DNA of 13,405 nt. It comes from an uncultured Clostridia bacterium (GTDB lineage: Bacteria > Bacillota > Clostridia > Christensenellales > DUVY01). Location of the stretch: assembly GCA_937895465.1 (NCBI GenBank), contig CALAYY010000155.1:1-13405 (forward strand), given 5' to 3'. Below the pieces are notes generated by a model. The model was given only the letters and a program-made list of their open reading frames with translations, made no database searches and was not told where the DNA came from. The position numbers and the translations under genes were made by a program. Each line of letters starts with the position of its first letter. The first letter of the stretch is position 1. Below are positions 6,269 to 12,886 of this stretch, in pieces.

Positions 6269-6301
6269 AGATTATCAAGCATTTATATACTTGTCAAGTA
6301 T
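6269..6301 (-). promoter_or_regulatory. promoter P4 with perfect palindromic operator
   Basis: Minus strand: -35 TTGACA (6297-6292), 17-base spacer, -10 TAATCT (6274-6269), weaker than in the other copies. The palindrome 6287-6301 is perfect. Similarity to P1 continues into the transcript (AACAAGTTTT, then CTAATGATTA). It overlaps the last codons of the gene ending at 6294, a sign that the cassette was inserted or recombined there. Confidence 0.68.
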
Positions 6302-6716
6302 TTTTGTAAATGATTTTATGATTATTATCTTCTTCGATATCCAATAATCTTTTTAACATTAACACTTCGCATACAAATGATGCAATACCCAAAAGCAAAA
6401 CTAAAGAGAATAATATAAAGAACATATCTTCATCAAGTAATTTTCTAAAAGCGACTTCCGATAAAATATATATCAAAATCTTTAACACAAAATCAAATAT
6501 AGAATACGGCTTAACTCTGTCAGATCTTAATTCTTTCTTTCTGGTCATTATTTCACTTGAAATTGCAATGATTAATAAAGGTAAGAAAACCAATAACACA
6601 TTCCAATTTTTTATTTCTTCAAACTTTACAAGATAAAACATATTAAAAATGCACAAGAACAAGTTCAAACTATTCCAAAGAAACGACCTATAGACATATC
6701 CTTTTAATTTATCCAT
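6294..6716 (-). CDS. four-segment membrane protein
   Basis: 140 aa starting MDKLKGYVYRSFLWN. Hydrophobic segments lie near residues 12-31, 39-55, 71-88 and 97-118, with basic or acidic connectors (TRKKELRSDRVK, LLDIEEDNNHK). The ribosome site is weak; the sequence AAGTGCGTTAAT just before the ATG is shared with the region before the gene at 1915. Its own promoter is at 6780-6808. Its last codons lie inside the operator of P4, so the C-terminus may have been altered when the P4 cassette arrived. No family was recognised. Confidence 0.68.
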   Translation of the reverse strand: MDKLKGYVYRSFLWNSLNLFLCIFNMFYLVKFEEIKNWNVLLVFLPLLIIAISSEIMTRKKELRSDRVKPYSIFDFVLKILIYILSEVAFRKLLDEDMFFILFSLVLLLGIASFVCEVLMLKRLLDIEEDNNHKIIYKNT

Positions 6717-6779
6717 ATTAACGCACTTAGCTATTTTGCCTTTTTGATTTTAAAAAATCAATTATTTGTTAAGCCTGTT

Positions 6780-6808
6780 ATAATAGCGTAATATAATATT
6801 CATATCAA
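6780..6808 (-). promoter_or_regulatory. promoter for the gene at 6716
   Basis: Minus strand: -35 TTGATA (6808-6803), 17-base spacer, -10 TATTAT (6785-6780), about 64 bases before the ATG. It lacks the ATACTTGACAAGTAT palindrome, so it probably lies outside that regulon. A short TTGATTTT/AAAATCAA inverted repeat (6744-6761) lies between it and the gene. Confidence 0.5.
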
Positions 6809-6846
6809 AATCAAATGTCAGATCTCTTGCAATGAAAGTATTGATA

Positions 6847-7050
6847 TCATTTGATATCCGACTTTTTAGTGGGTCTTAGAATGGAACTAATTAAACTGAA
6901 AACAGACCCTATAATTACTAGAATAAAGCTAATTACTCGTAATGTCTCATTGTCTTTTGCCAAATGTATTGCACCAAGCACTATAGCCATAATAAAGATT
7001 ATAGCACTAACAACTAATAAGATTATAGATGCGATTTTTCTAAAATTCAT
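6847..7050 (-). CDS. small two-segment membrane protein
   Basis: 67 aa starting MNFRKIASIILLVVSAIIF, with membrane segments near residues 7-29 and 37-58 and a basic tail (RPTKKSDIK). AAAGGAG lies 7 to 8 bases before the ATG. It resembles the 62-aa protein at 4748 in layout. The 148 bases before it (7051-7198) show no further gene; they include a GGAATCAATTTTAGATTTTA stretch loosely like the repeat end block. Function unknown. Confidence 0.7.
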   Translation of the reverse strand: MNFRKIASIILLVVSAIIFIMAIVLGAIHLAKDNETLRVISFILVIIGSVFSLISSILRPTKKSDIK

Positions 7051-7198
7051 TTTACTACTCCTTTATCCCTTTTAATTAATTGATATTTTGGCATGGGTGT
7101 TGATAATCATAAGGCATATTGACGCCGTTTAAAATCTAAAATTGATTCCTTTCCATCAATTAGCAAAAAGGATAATATAGCCTATAGAATCAGTTTTC

Positions 7199-7438
7199 TT
7201 ATTTCTCTTGATTGTCATTGAGTTTATCTTGTTTAGTTTTGGTCTTTTGAACTATAACGGTGTCATAAATTTGATAAAAAATAAAAAATAAAAAATAGAC
7301 ACCTATAGCAATATAAGAACACAAGAAAAAAACTCTATAAAACTGTGCCAAAATAACAAATACTATTAAAATCACGCCAAGCACAACCGTTGCAATAATC
7401 AAAATCTTCTTATACTTATTGTATTTTGCTCTTGACAT
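7199..7438 (-). CDS. small two-segment membrane protein
   Basis: 79 aa starting MSRAKYNKYKKILII, with membrane segments near residues 11-31 and 36-57 and a long basic/polar tail (VQKTKTKQDKLNDNQEK). AGGGGGT precedes the ATG. It is the first gene of the small-membrane-protein block after the mgl terminator, with its own promoter at 7545-7573. No family was recognised. Confidence 0.7.
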   Translation of the reverse strand: MSRAKYNKYKKILIIATVVLGVILIVFVILAQFYRVFFLCSYIAIGVYFLFFIFYQIYDTVIVQKTKTKQDKLNDNQEK

Positions 7439-7544
7439 TTTTTGTTACCCCCTGTTACAAAAATTACATGTCCTAAAGAATATACTCCTAATGGGCATCT
7501 GATATGTCAATGTACAATATAAATATATATTTGTTATTAATTAT

Positions 7545-7573
7545 ATAATAATCCATAATAAATTGATTGTCAA
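7545..7573 (-). promoter_or_regulatory. promoter for the gene at 7438
   Basis: Minus strand: perfect -35 TTGACA (7573-7568), 17-base spacer, -10 TATTAT (7550-7545). It follows the mgl terminator directly, so it starts a new unit. A second TTGACA at 7510-7505 has only a weak -10. No palindrome like P1-P4 covers it. Confidence 0.6.
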
Positions 7574-7579
7574 TATAGA

Positions 7580-7625
7580 AAATCAAAAATATAAACAGAC
7601 CCACAGCTTATAGTGAGTCTGTTTT
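7580..7625 (-). terminator. intrinsic terminator of the mgl operon
   Basis: In minus-strand RNA, AAACAGACUCAC pairs fully with GUGGGUCUGUUU (one U-G pair) around an 8-base loop, followed by UAUUUUUGAUUUU. It lies 42 bases after the last mgl-linked stop at 7667, the expected place and orientation. Confidence 0.85.
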
Positions 7626-7666
7626 AAAGGAAAATAATGAAAAAAAGATAATTCCTTAACAAAATC

Positions 7667-7852
7667 TTATAATATTGCAGCAAAAAATATCAACGCAAGT
7701 ATAGCCATACCGCCAAAAACAACAATATAATCAAGCACCTTAACAGAAATCTTAAGGTTTTTATATAATCCACCGTAACGAGTCAAATCTTTTCTTTCCG
7801 CACTTTGAAAAAGGTTTTCTTTTTTTATGTTTTTATCAAGTTGATTTATCAT
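7667..7852 (-). CDS. 61-aa single-segment membrane protein coupled to mglC
   Basis: A basic, soluble N-terminal half (MINQLDKNIKKENLFQSAER, then KDLTRYGGLYKNLK) is followed by one membrane helix (about residues 41-61) reaching the C-terminus. The ATG overlaps the mglC stop (ATGA at 7849-7852) and GGTGAG lies just upstream, so it is translationally coupled to the permease. It is the last gene before the operon terminator. The arrangement suggests a small accessory or regulatory subunit of the sugar transporter; that is inference, and no named family was recognised. Confidence 0.75.
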   Translation of the reverse strand: MINQLDKNIKKENLFQSAERKDLTRYGGLYKNLKISVKVLDYIVVFGGMAILALIFFAAIL

Positions 7853-8976
7853 TTTCTCACCAAATATTTTCTCATATCAATGGCAACAGCAACTAATATT
7901 ATCAAACCTTTTACAATATATTGCAAATCAGACGATACCCCCAGCCATTGAAGCGCTATTACTATTATTTGCAATAAAAACACGCCCAGCACTATACCAG
8001 ACACCTTGCCTGTTCCGCCTGTAAACGAAACACCGCCTATTACGCATGCCGCAATGGCATCAAGCTCGGCATTGGCACCGCTTGTAGCATTGTTTGAACC
8101 TACACGTGCAGCTTCTATAAATCCAGAAAATCCATACAAAATACCTGCCAGCATAAAGACTAAGATTATAGTCTGTGTAACATTAACACCCGAAACATTG
8201 GCAGCTTCAGGATTGGCGCCTACTGCATACATATTTTTTCCCATTACTGTCTTATTCCATATAAACCAAACTATTGCTACCGCTATTATTGCATAAAACA
8301 CATAATAAGGAACTGCCGTATCTCCTATAAAGATTGTTCCTTTTACTATTTCTTTGTATTGATCGGTAAGTCCAGCTATGGGCTGTCCGCCGTTATTTCC
8401 AGACATCATATAAATCAACATAACGCCGTAAATAATCAATTGCGTGGACAAGGTTACAATAAACGGATGCAGTTTGAACTTAGCAACACAAAAACCGTTA
8501 AAAGATCCAATTATTCCGCCGATTGTCATGACAAGCAAAATGACTAGGATAATTGGCCATGTGTCCATATTGGGCCACATTTTGTTGGCAAATTCACTTG
8601 CAGGTTTTTGCAGTAATGATGCTGATATCAGCATCGTCAAACCCAAAATCCTGCCTGCCGACAAGTCTGTTCCTGTAAGCACTATAATCCCGCCTACCCC
8701 CAAAGCCAAGAATAATGAGTACGCAACCTTTTTCAAAATATCAATAATTGAAGAAAAAGACAAAAATGTGTTACTAAGCCCTTTGGTAATAGAAAAAATT
8801 TCTACATATATAATCAATATGGCAAAGATTATATAAATCGCATTGTTTATAAAAAAATCAAACCACCATTTTAATTTGTCTTTTTTATTCAGTGCCTTAT
8901 AGGTCAGATATTTGTCTTTCAAAGATTTCTTAAACTTGCCACCTATTTTTGAAAAAAAACTTTTTATATTACTCAT
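7849..8976 (-). CDS. mglC: galactose/methyl-galactoside ABC transporter permease MglC
   Basis: 375 aa, an integral membrane subunit of a ribose/galactose-class importer (BPD_transp_2 family). Family marks include LALGVGGIIVLTGTDLSAGR, MYAVGANPEAANVSGVNV and the highly conserved CVIGGVSFTGGTGKVSG near the end. About 8-10 membrane segments begin near residue 45 after a basic cytoplasmic N-terminus that is longer than in the enterobacterial protein. The start at 8976 (MSNIKSFF) is chosen because GGGAGAG lies before it; an ATG at 9009 would lie within the end of mglA. It starts 13 bases after mglA and overlaps the following 61-aa gene. It would form the channel with MglA, fed by the lipoprotein at 10576. 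Confidence 0.93.
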   Translation of the reverse strand: MSNIKSFFSKIGGKFKKSLKDKYLTYKALNKKDKLKWWFDFFINNAIYIIFAILIIYVEIFSITKGLSNTFLSFSSIIDILKKVAYSLFLALGVGGIIVLTGTDLSAGRILGLTMLISASLLQKPASEFANKMWPNMDTWPIILVILLVMTIGGIIGSFNGFCVAKFKLHPFIVTLSTQLIIYGVMLIYMMSGNNGGQPIAGLTDQYKEIVKGTIFIGDTAVPYYVFYAIIAVAIVWFIWNKTVMGKNMYAVGANPEAANVSGVNVTQTIILVFMLAGILYGFSGFIEAARVGSNNATSGANAELDAIAACVIGGVSFTGGTGKVSGIVLGVFLLQIIVIALQWLGVSSDLQYIVKGLIILVAVAIDMRKYLVRK

Positions 8977-8989
8977 AAAAACTCTCCCT

Positions 8990-10486
8990 TTATACATACT
9001 TGGCAGCAAGTGCCATTATCTCTTCTTGAGTGGTAATTTGGGGATTGACTTCTCCTGCCAGCCTGCCATTAGACATAACTATAATTCTGTCGCAAACACC
9101 CAACAACTCACACATTTCACTAGAAACCATAAGTACGGTTTTGCCTTCATTAGCAAGGTCAATCATCAACTGATAAATTTCATATTTAGCACCTACATCT
9201 ATTCCCCTAGTAGGTTCGTCAAGCATCAATACCTCTGGTTTGGTTAAAAGCCATCTACCCAAAATAACCTTTTGCTGGTTGCCGCCTGAAAGTGAACGTA
9301 TCTTAGTTGATTGCGAAGGTGTTTTTATTCTCATTGCATCAACTGCCCATTTCGTATCTTTTTTCATTAACTTTTTTTGAAGATATATTTTAAACTTCAA
9401 ATAGCTGTTAAGATTAGCTATTGCGGTATTTTCAGTAATATCCAGCACCCCAAAAATCCCGCGAAGCCGCCTATCCTCAGTAATAAGCGCAAATCCATTT
9501 TTCTTTGACTGTGTGGTATTACGGTTATTAATTGTCTTGCCGTGCAGTTTTATTTCACCGCTTTTTTTGGTAGCAACTGCAAAAATAGTTTCCAATAATT
9601 CTGTCCGTCCTGCTCCGATAAGTCCGGCAAAACCCAAGATTTCACCTTTTCTTGCAGTAAAGCTGACATCTTTGAGATTGACATATTGAGCTGTCAGATT
9701 ATTAACTTCTAATATAACTTCCGAAGGTGTATTGGTTTTTGGCGGATAGACATTGGTCAATTCCCGTCCTACCATCTGCTTAATCAAAGTATTTATGGTA
9801 AGTTCTTTGGCAGCAGTTGTGGCAATCCATTTACCGTCACGCAAAACTGTTACCTCATCAGAGATTTCTAATATCTCTTTCATTCTGTGGGATATATAAA
9901 TAATTCCGCATCCCCTGTTTTTCAGGTTATTAATAATGCGGAACAAATGCTCAACTTCAACTTCTGTCAAAGAAGAAGACGGTTCATCAAAGACTATAAC
10001 CTTGCTGTTATAAGAAACGGCTTTGGCTATTTCCATCATTTGACGCTGAGAAATAGACAGTTTGCTTATTCTCATCTTAGGGTCAATATCTATTTCCAGT
10101 TCTTCAAAGATTTTTCTCGTCTTTTCATATAGCTTTTTATGTTCTATAATACCAGCTTTATTTTTTAAAAAGCGTCCCAACCAAATATTTTCCATAACAT
10201 CACGTGTCATAACTTGATTGAGTTCTTGATGAACCATTGCAATGCCATTATCCAATGCCTGTTTGGAAGAATGAAAATCGACAAGATTGCCTTCTAGCAA
10301 TATCTCGCCGCTGTCTTTTTCATAAAGCCCAAACAAACACTTCATCAATGTGGACTTGCCCGCACCGTTTTCTCCCATCAAAGAATGTACTGTGCCTGGC
10401 TTAATTTTTAAAGTAACATTATCCAAAGCCTTGACACCCGGAAATTCTTTACTTATATCATTCATTTCCAAAATGTATTGACTCAT
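8990..10486 (-). CDS. mglA: galactose/methyl-galactoside ABC transporter ATP-binding protein MglA
   Basis: 498 aa with two tandem ABC domains, as usual for sugar importers of this class. Domain 1: Walker A GENGAGKS (38-45), signature LSISQRQ (143-149), Walker B VIVFDEPSS (163-171). Domain 2: degenerate Walker A GLIGAGRTE (288-296), signature LSGGNQQK (399-406), Walker B VLMLDEPTRGID (419-430), also typical of this class. The start at 10486 (MSQYILEMND) follows GGGAG at good spacing; an earlier start at 10537 would lie inside the stem-loop after mglB. It energises sugar uptake at the inner face of the membrane. The mgl rather than rbs assignment rests on the neighbouring MglB-like proteins. 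Confidence 0.93.
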   Translation of the reverse strand: MSQYILEMNDISKEFPGVKALDNVTLKIKPGTVHSLMGENGAGKSTLMKCLFGLYEKDSGEILLEGNLVDFHSSKQALDNGIAMVHQELNQVMTRDVMENIWLGRFLKNKAGIIEHKKLYEKTRKIFEELEIDIDPKMRISKLSISQRQMMEIAKAVSYNSKVIVFDEPSSSLTEVEVEHLFRIINNLKNRGCGIIYISHRMKEILEISDEVTVLRDGKWIATTAAKELTINTLIKQMVGRELTNVYPPKTNTPSEVILEVNNLTAQYVNLKDVSFTARKGEILGFAGLIGAGRTELLETIFAVATKKSGEIKLHGKTINNRNTTQSKKNGFALITEDRRLRGIFGVLDITENTAIANLNSYLKFKIYLQKKLMKKDTKWAVDAMRIKTPSQSTKIRSLSGGNQQKVILGRWLLTKPEVLMLDEPTRGIDVGAKYEIYQLMIDLANEGKTVLMVSSEMCELLGVCDRIIVMSNGRLAGEVNPQITTQEEIMALAAKYV

Positions 10487-10518
10487 AATTTTCTCCCATA
10501 TCCTATTAAGAAAGCATT

Positions 10519-10559
10519 TTTTAATTAGGCAACCCATTATCTGGGCTGCCTAATTAAAA
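10519..10559 (-). ncRNA. stem-loop between mglB and mglA
   Basis: Arms TTTTAATTAGGCAGCCCA and TGGGTTGCCTAATTAAAA form an 18-pair stem (one G-U pair) with a 5-base loop, 16 bases after the mglB stop. It is followed by AAUGC rather than a U-tract. Such stems after the binding-protein gene commonly protect the upstream mRNA, giving more binding protein than ATPase. It is a structure element, not an independent RNA gene. Confidence 0.6.
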
Positions 10560-10575
10560 TATAGAAGGGTGATGT

Positions 10576-11736
10576 TTATTTGTTATAACCTATTTCATTA
10601 AGTGATTCGATTGCGCCCAATGCCTGATCGTCATTGTTAGCAATAATCAATTCGATATCGCCCTTAGAAGGTGAATGAGTTGTCAATGCTGTATCCATCA
10701 ATGATTTTGCAGTTGCTGCAGACCAATTGCCATACAGATAGAAAGGACTTATGCCGTCATCAGGCTGAGTATTGTCCGTTGCGTTTGCCTTTGAAGGAAC
10801 AAGCTTATATGCACTATTAGCTGCTAATAATAATCTGTTAGCTTCTGAAACTGAAAACTTGGTTCTTCCAAATGCTTCAGCATTGCCAAGTTCGCCTCTA
10901 AGCATTACATAATCAATTTTCTTATTGTCGTTGACATCGTATTTTTCAAGGTTGCCGTCTTTTAATAGAAACTCTGCAATCATTTTGCCTTGCATATATC
11001 CTGCCTCATCAGCATCTGTTCCAACAAAGCAGCAATCTTCATAACTGTTAACTGAAGCATCGCTTACTTCTCTATTGAAGAAAACAATAGGAATGCCTGC
11101 AGTTTCTGCGGAATCAATAATGTTTTGAGCTGCTTGGTCAGAGCCTGTTGTAACAATATTAACTATAAGAAGATCAGCGCCTGCAGTAATAGCTGTTTCA
11201 ACTTTTGATTGTTGTTTTGCCTGGTCATTTTCGCAATCATTATGTGTAACATTAAAATTAGCGCTCAGAGCAGTAAACTCTGTAGTCATTGCTGTACGAA
11301 CGCTTGCCAAATAAGTATCGCTGTATGTATACCAGAAAACTTGAACATTCAACTTGTCAGCACCTGCTGTTCCGCTCCATGTAGGAATATCTGATTCTGA
11401 AGAACTGTCAGCACCTGTATATATAGCATAAGGAATACGAATCTTATCAGCACCATCATCAATATTAAATTCTATTGTGCTGTCCATCAACTCTTTTCCT
11501 GCCTGAACATTTCGTGCAAGATAAACAATACCTTTTGCCATACCTACAGCATCCTGTTTAATTGTTCCCACCATTTTTCCTGCTTCAATAGCATCTTGTG
11601 CCGCTGTGGTCGCATCGACTCCAAATACAGGAACATACTTTAATGAATTGTCAGGATCTTTATCACATGCAATCAAAACTGAAAAGCCTGAAACCATCAA
11701 TAAAGCACATACCAAGAAAGATAGTAATTTTCTCAT
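10576..11736 (-). CDS. mglB: circularly permuted galactose-binding lipoprotein (MglB-like)
   Basis: 386 aa. Signal peptide and lipobox LIAC (Cys24) anchor it outside the membrane. Residues 33-107 (KYVPVFGVDATTAAQDAIEA to IRIPYAIYTGAD) match the part that normally ends MglB. Residues 128-386 (KLNVQVFWYTYSDTYL to IIANNDDQALGAIESLNE, then IGYNK) match the normal N-terminal and middle parts. Rejoining the end GYNK to KYVPVFGVD restores the usual order. A linker rich in S, D and G (108-127) joins the old C- and N-termini. Expected sugar contacts remain: D140 and Y142 (D14, F16 in the E. coli protein), N193 (N91), E287 for D154, R291 (R158), W338 (W183), N367/N368 (N211) and D41 (D236); N256 appears as Q61. 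The ATG at 11736 follows AAGGAGG by 7 bases. It leads the transporter operon. Confidence 0.88.
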   Translation of the reverse strand: MRKLLSFLVCALLMVSGFSVLIACDKDPDNSLKYVPVFGVDATTAAQDAIEAGKMVGTIKQDAVGMAKGIVYLARNVQAGKELMDSTIEFNIDDGADKIRIPYAIYTGADSSSESDIPTWSGTAGADKLNVQVFWYTYSDTYLASVRTAMTTEFTALSANFNVTHNDCENDQAKQQSKVETAITAGADLLIVNIVTTGSDQAAQNIIDSAETAGIPIVFFNREVSDASVNSYEDCCFVGTDADEAGYMQGKMIAEFLLKDGNLEKYDVNDNKKIDYVMLRGELGNAEAFGRTKFSVSEANRLLLAANSAYKLVPSKANATDNTQPDDGISPFYLYGNWSAATAKSLMDTALTTHSPSKGDIELIIANNDDQALGAIESLNEIGYNK

Positions 11737-11759
11737 CAAAAATCCTCCTTAAAGATTTG

Positions 11760-11782
11760 TTTGCGCTATTTTCTAACGCAAA
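11760..11782 (-). promoter_or_regulatory. hairpin in the 5' leader of mglB
   Basis: TTTGCGTTA and TAGCGCAAA form a 9-pair stem (one G-U) with loop GAAAA, about 23 bases before the mglB start and just before the ribosome site. It may be an mRNA-stabilising 5' stem or an operator. Confidence 0.45.
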
Positions 11783-11790
11783 TTAAGTTT

Positions 11791-11849
11791 ACAATAAGAA
11801 AAATTTCTTTTGAATAGAATTTTTTACACTAAGTACTGTGAATTTTTAC
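11791..11849 (-). promoter_or_regulatory. candidate mglB promoter with two activator-type direct repeats
   Basis: On the minus strand GTAAAAATTC (11849-11840) is repeated as GTAAAAAATTC (11827-11817), about 22 bases or two helical turns apart. A possible -10 TATTGT (11796-11791) lies 20 bases beyond, with no good -35. This is the layout expected for an AraC-type response regulator acting with the upstream LytS-type kinase. The regulator gene is not in the window, so this is a proposal. Confidence 0.35.
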
Positions 11850-11865
11850 TATTTTAATCAAAAAG

Positions 11866-12885
11866 TTAACGGTATTTATCCAAATCTGCTCTTAAAATTA
11901 TTTCTCCGTCTATATAAATATACTTTTGGTTAGTCCATTTAAAAGTGAAGTTATCCCAGTTCTTATCAAACAAAACGCATCTGGCTATTTCCAAACAAGC
12001 CCTTGCTTGATTACTTGAATCATTCAAAACCGTGCCGTACATAAACCCTTGCTCTATTGCGTTTAAGCCGTCTTCCGTTCCGTCAACGCCTACTATAATT
12101 ATAGGCTGGTTAAAACTTTGCGTATTTTTTTCAAATTGTCCGATTTCTTTCATATAATCTATAGCACCCAATGCCATATCATCATTATTGGAAAAGACAA
12201 GCTCAATATTATCAAATTCTTCATATAGTTGTTCCATTACTTCATAGCCCTTGTCTCTTCTCCAATCGGCATTTTTGGTAGCTAAATTCACTACCGCATC
12301 CTTTCCAAACCTTTCTCGCAATCTTTCTATACAGTTTACTGTTCGTTTTTCTGCGTCTTGATGCCCCTGCTCACCTTTTAGGACAACAAGCTGAATCACA
12401 CCGTCATTATTTTTGTCATATATGCTTCCCAAAAAGTTTTCTCCCACCAAGTCTGCAACCATATCCGCCTGTTTTTGCCCCAAACTATCAACCTCTGCGC
12501 CCACATAATAAGCCTTTTCATAACTCATATCACCAATCAGCGGCTCTCTATTGATGAAAACTATAGGCAAATTTTTCTTTTGGCTTTTTTCTATTATCGC
12601 ACTGCATGCCTGCCTGTCAACAGCATTAATAATCAGCATGCTGACATTATCATCAAGCAAATCTATAATTTGTTTGTTTTGAATTGACTGAGAGTTTTCC
12701 CCGTCTCTAATTTCAAAATTGATATCAAGCCCGATTGAGTTGTTTTGAATTTTGTTAACTAATTCACACATAAAAGTATCTGATCCATCATAAATTAAAA
12801 TGCCTACTGTTAATGTGCTTTTATTGCATCCCAGCATTGTTGCTGATATTAGAGCAATTATAATCATACTTATAATCTTTTTCAT
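11866..12885 (-). CDS. galactose/glucose-binding lipoprotein, probable partner of the sensor kinase
   Basis: 339 aa with signal peptide and lipobox MLGC (Cys20). It has the normal MglB order: GILIYDGSDTF near the start, INAVD, INREP, YYVGAEVDS, VLKGEQGHQDAEKRT, NADWRRDKG, FSNNDDMALGA, then IIIVGVDGTEDGLNAIEQG and YGTVLNDSSNQA near the end. All usual sugar contacts (D and F, N, D and R, W, N, D, N) are visible. It begins 1 base after the kinase stop; an in-frame TTG at 12894 sits closer to AAGGAG and is an alternative start overlapping the kinase. Position and family precedent (XylFII with LytS in clostridia) suggest it presents sugar to the kinase rather than only to the transporter. It precedes mglB by 129 bases. 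Confidence 0.85.
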   Translation of the reverse strand: MKKIISMIIIALISATMLGCNKSTLTVGILIYDGSDTFMCELVNKIQNNSIGLDINFEIRDGENSQSIQNKQIIDLLDDNVSMLIINAVDRQACSAIIEKSQKKNLPIVFINREPLIGDMSYEKAYYVGAEVDSLGQKQADMVADLVGENFLGSIYDKNNDGVIQLVVLKGEQGHQDAEKRTVNCIERLRERFGKDAVVNLATKNADWRRDKGYEVMEQLYEEFDNIELVFSNNDDMALGAIDYMKEIGQFEKNTQSFNQPIIIVGVDGTEDGLNAIEQGFMYGTVLNDSSNQARACLEIARCVLFDKNWDNFTFKWTNQKYIYIDGEIILRADLDKYR

Positions 12886-12886
12886 A

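Noticed and set aside
4748..7438. Small membrane proteins as named holins or toxins of toxin-antitoxin systems
   Set aside because: There is no antitoxin partner, lysis gene or recognised motif; only membrane topology is visible.
7482..7510. Second TTGACA before the 79-aa gene
   Set aside because: The matching -10 (GAGTAT) is poor; the upstream pair at 7545-7573 is much better.
8006..9247. Several plus-strand frames opposite mglC and mglA
   Set aside because: They are antisense to clearly coding, family-conserved genes.
10519..10559. Stem-loop after mglB as a full terminator
   Set aside because: It has no U-tract, and mglA and mglC are in the same orientation and clearly need read-through.
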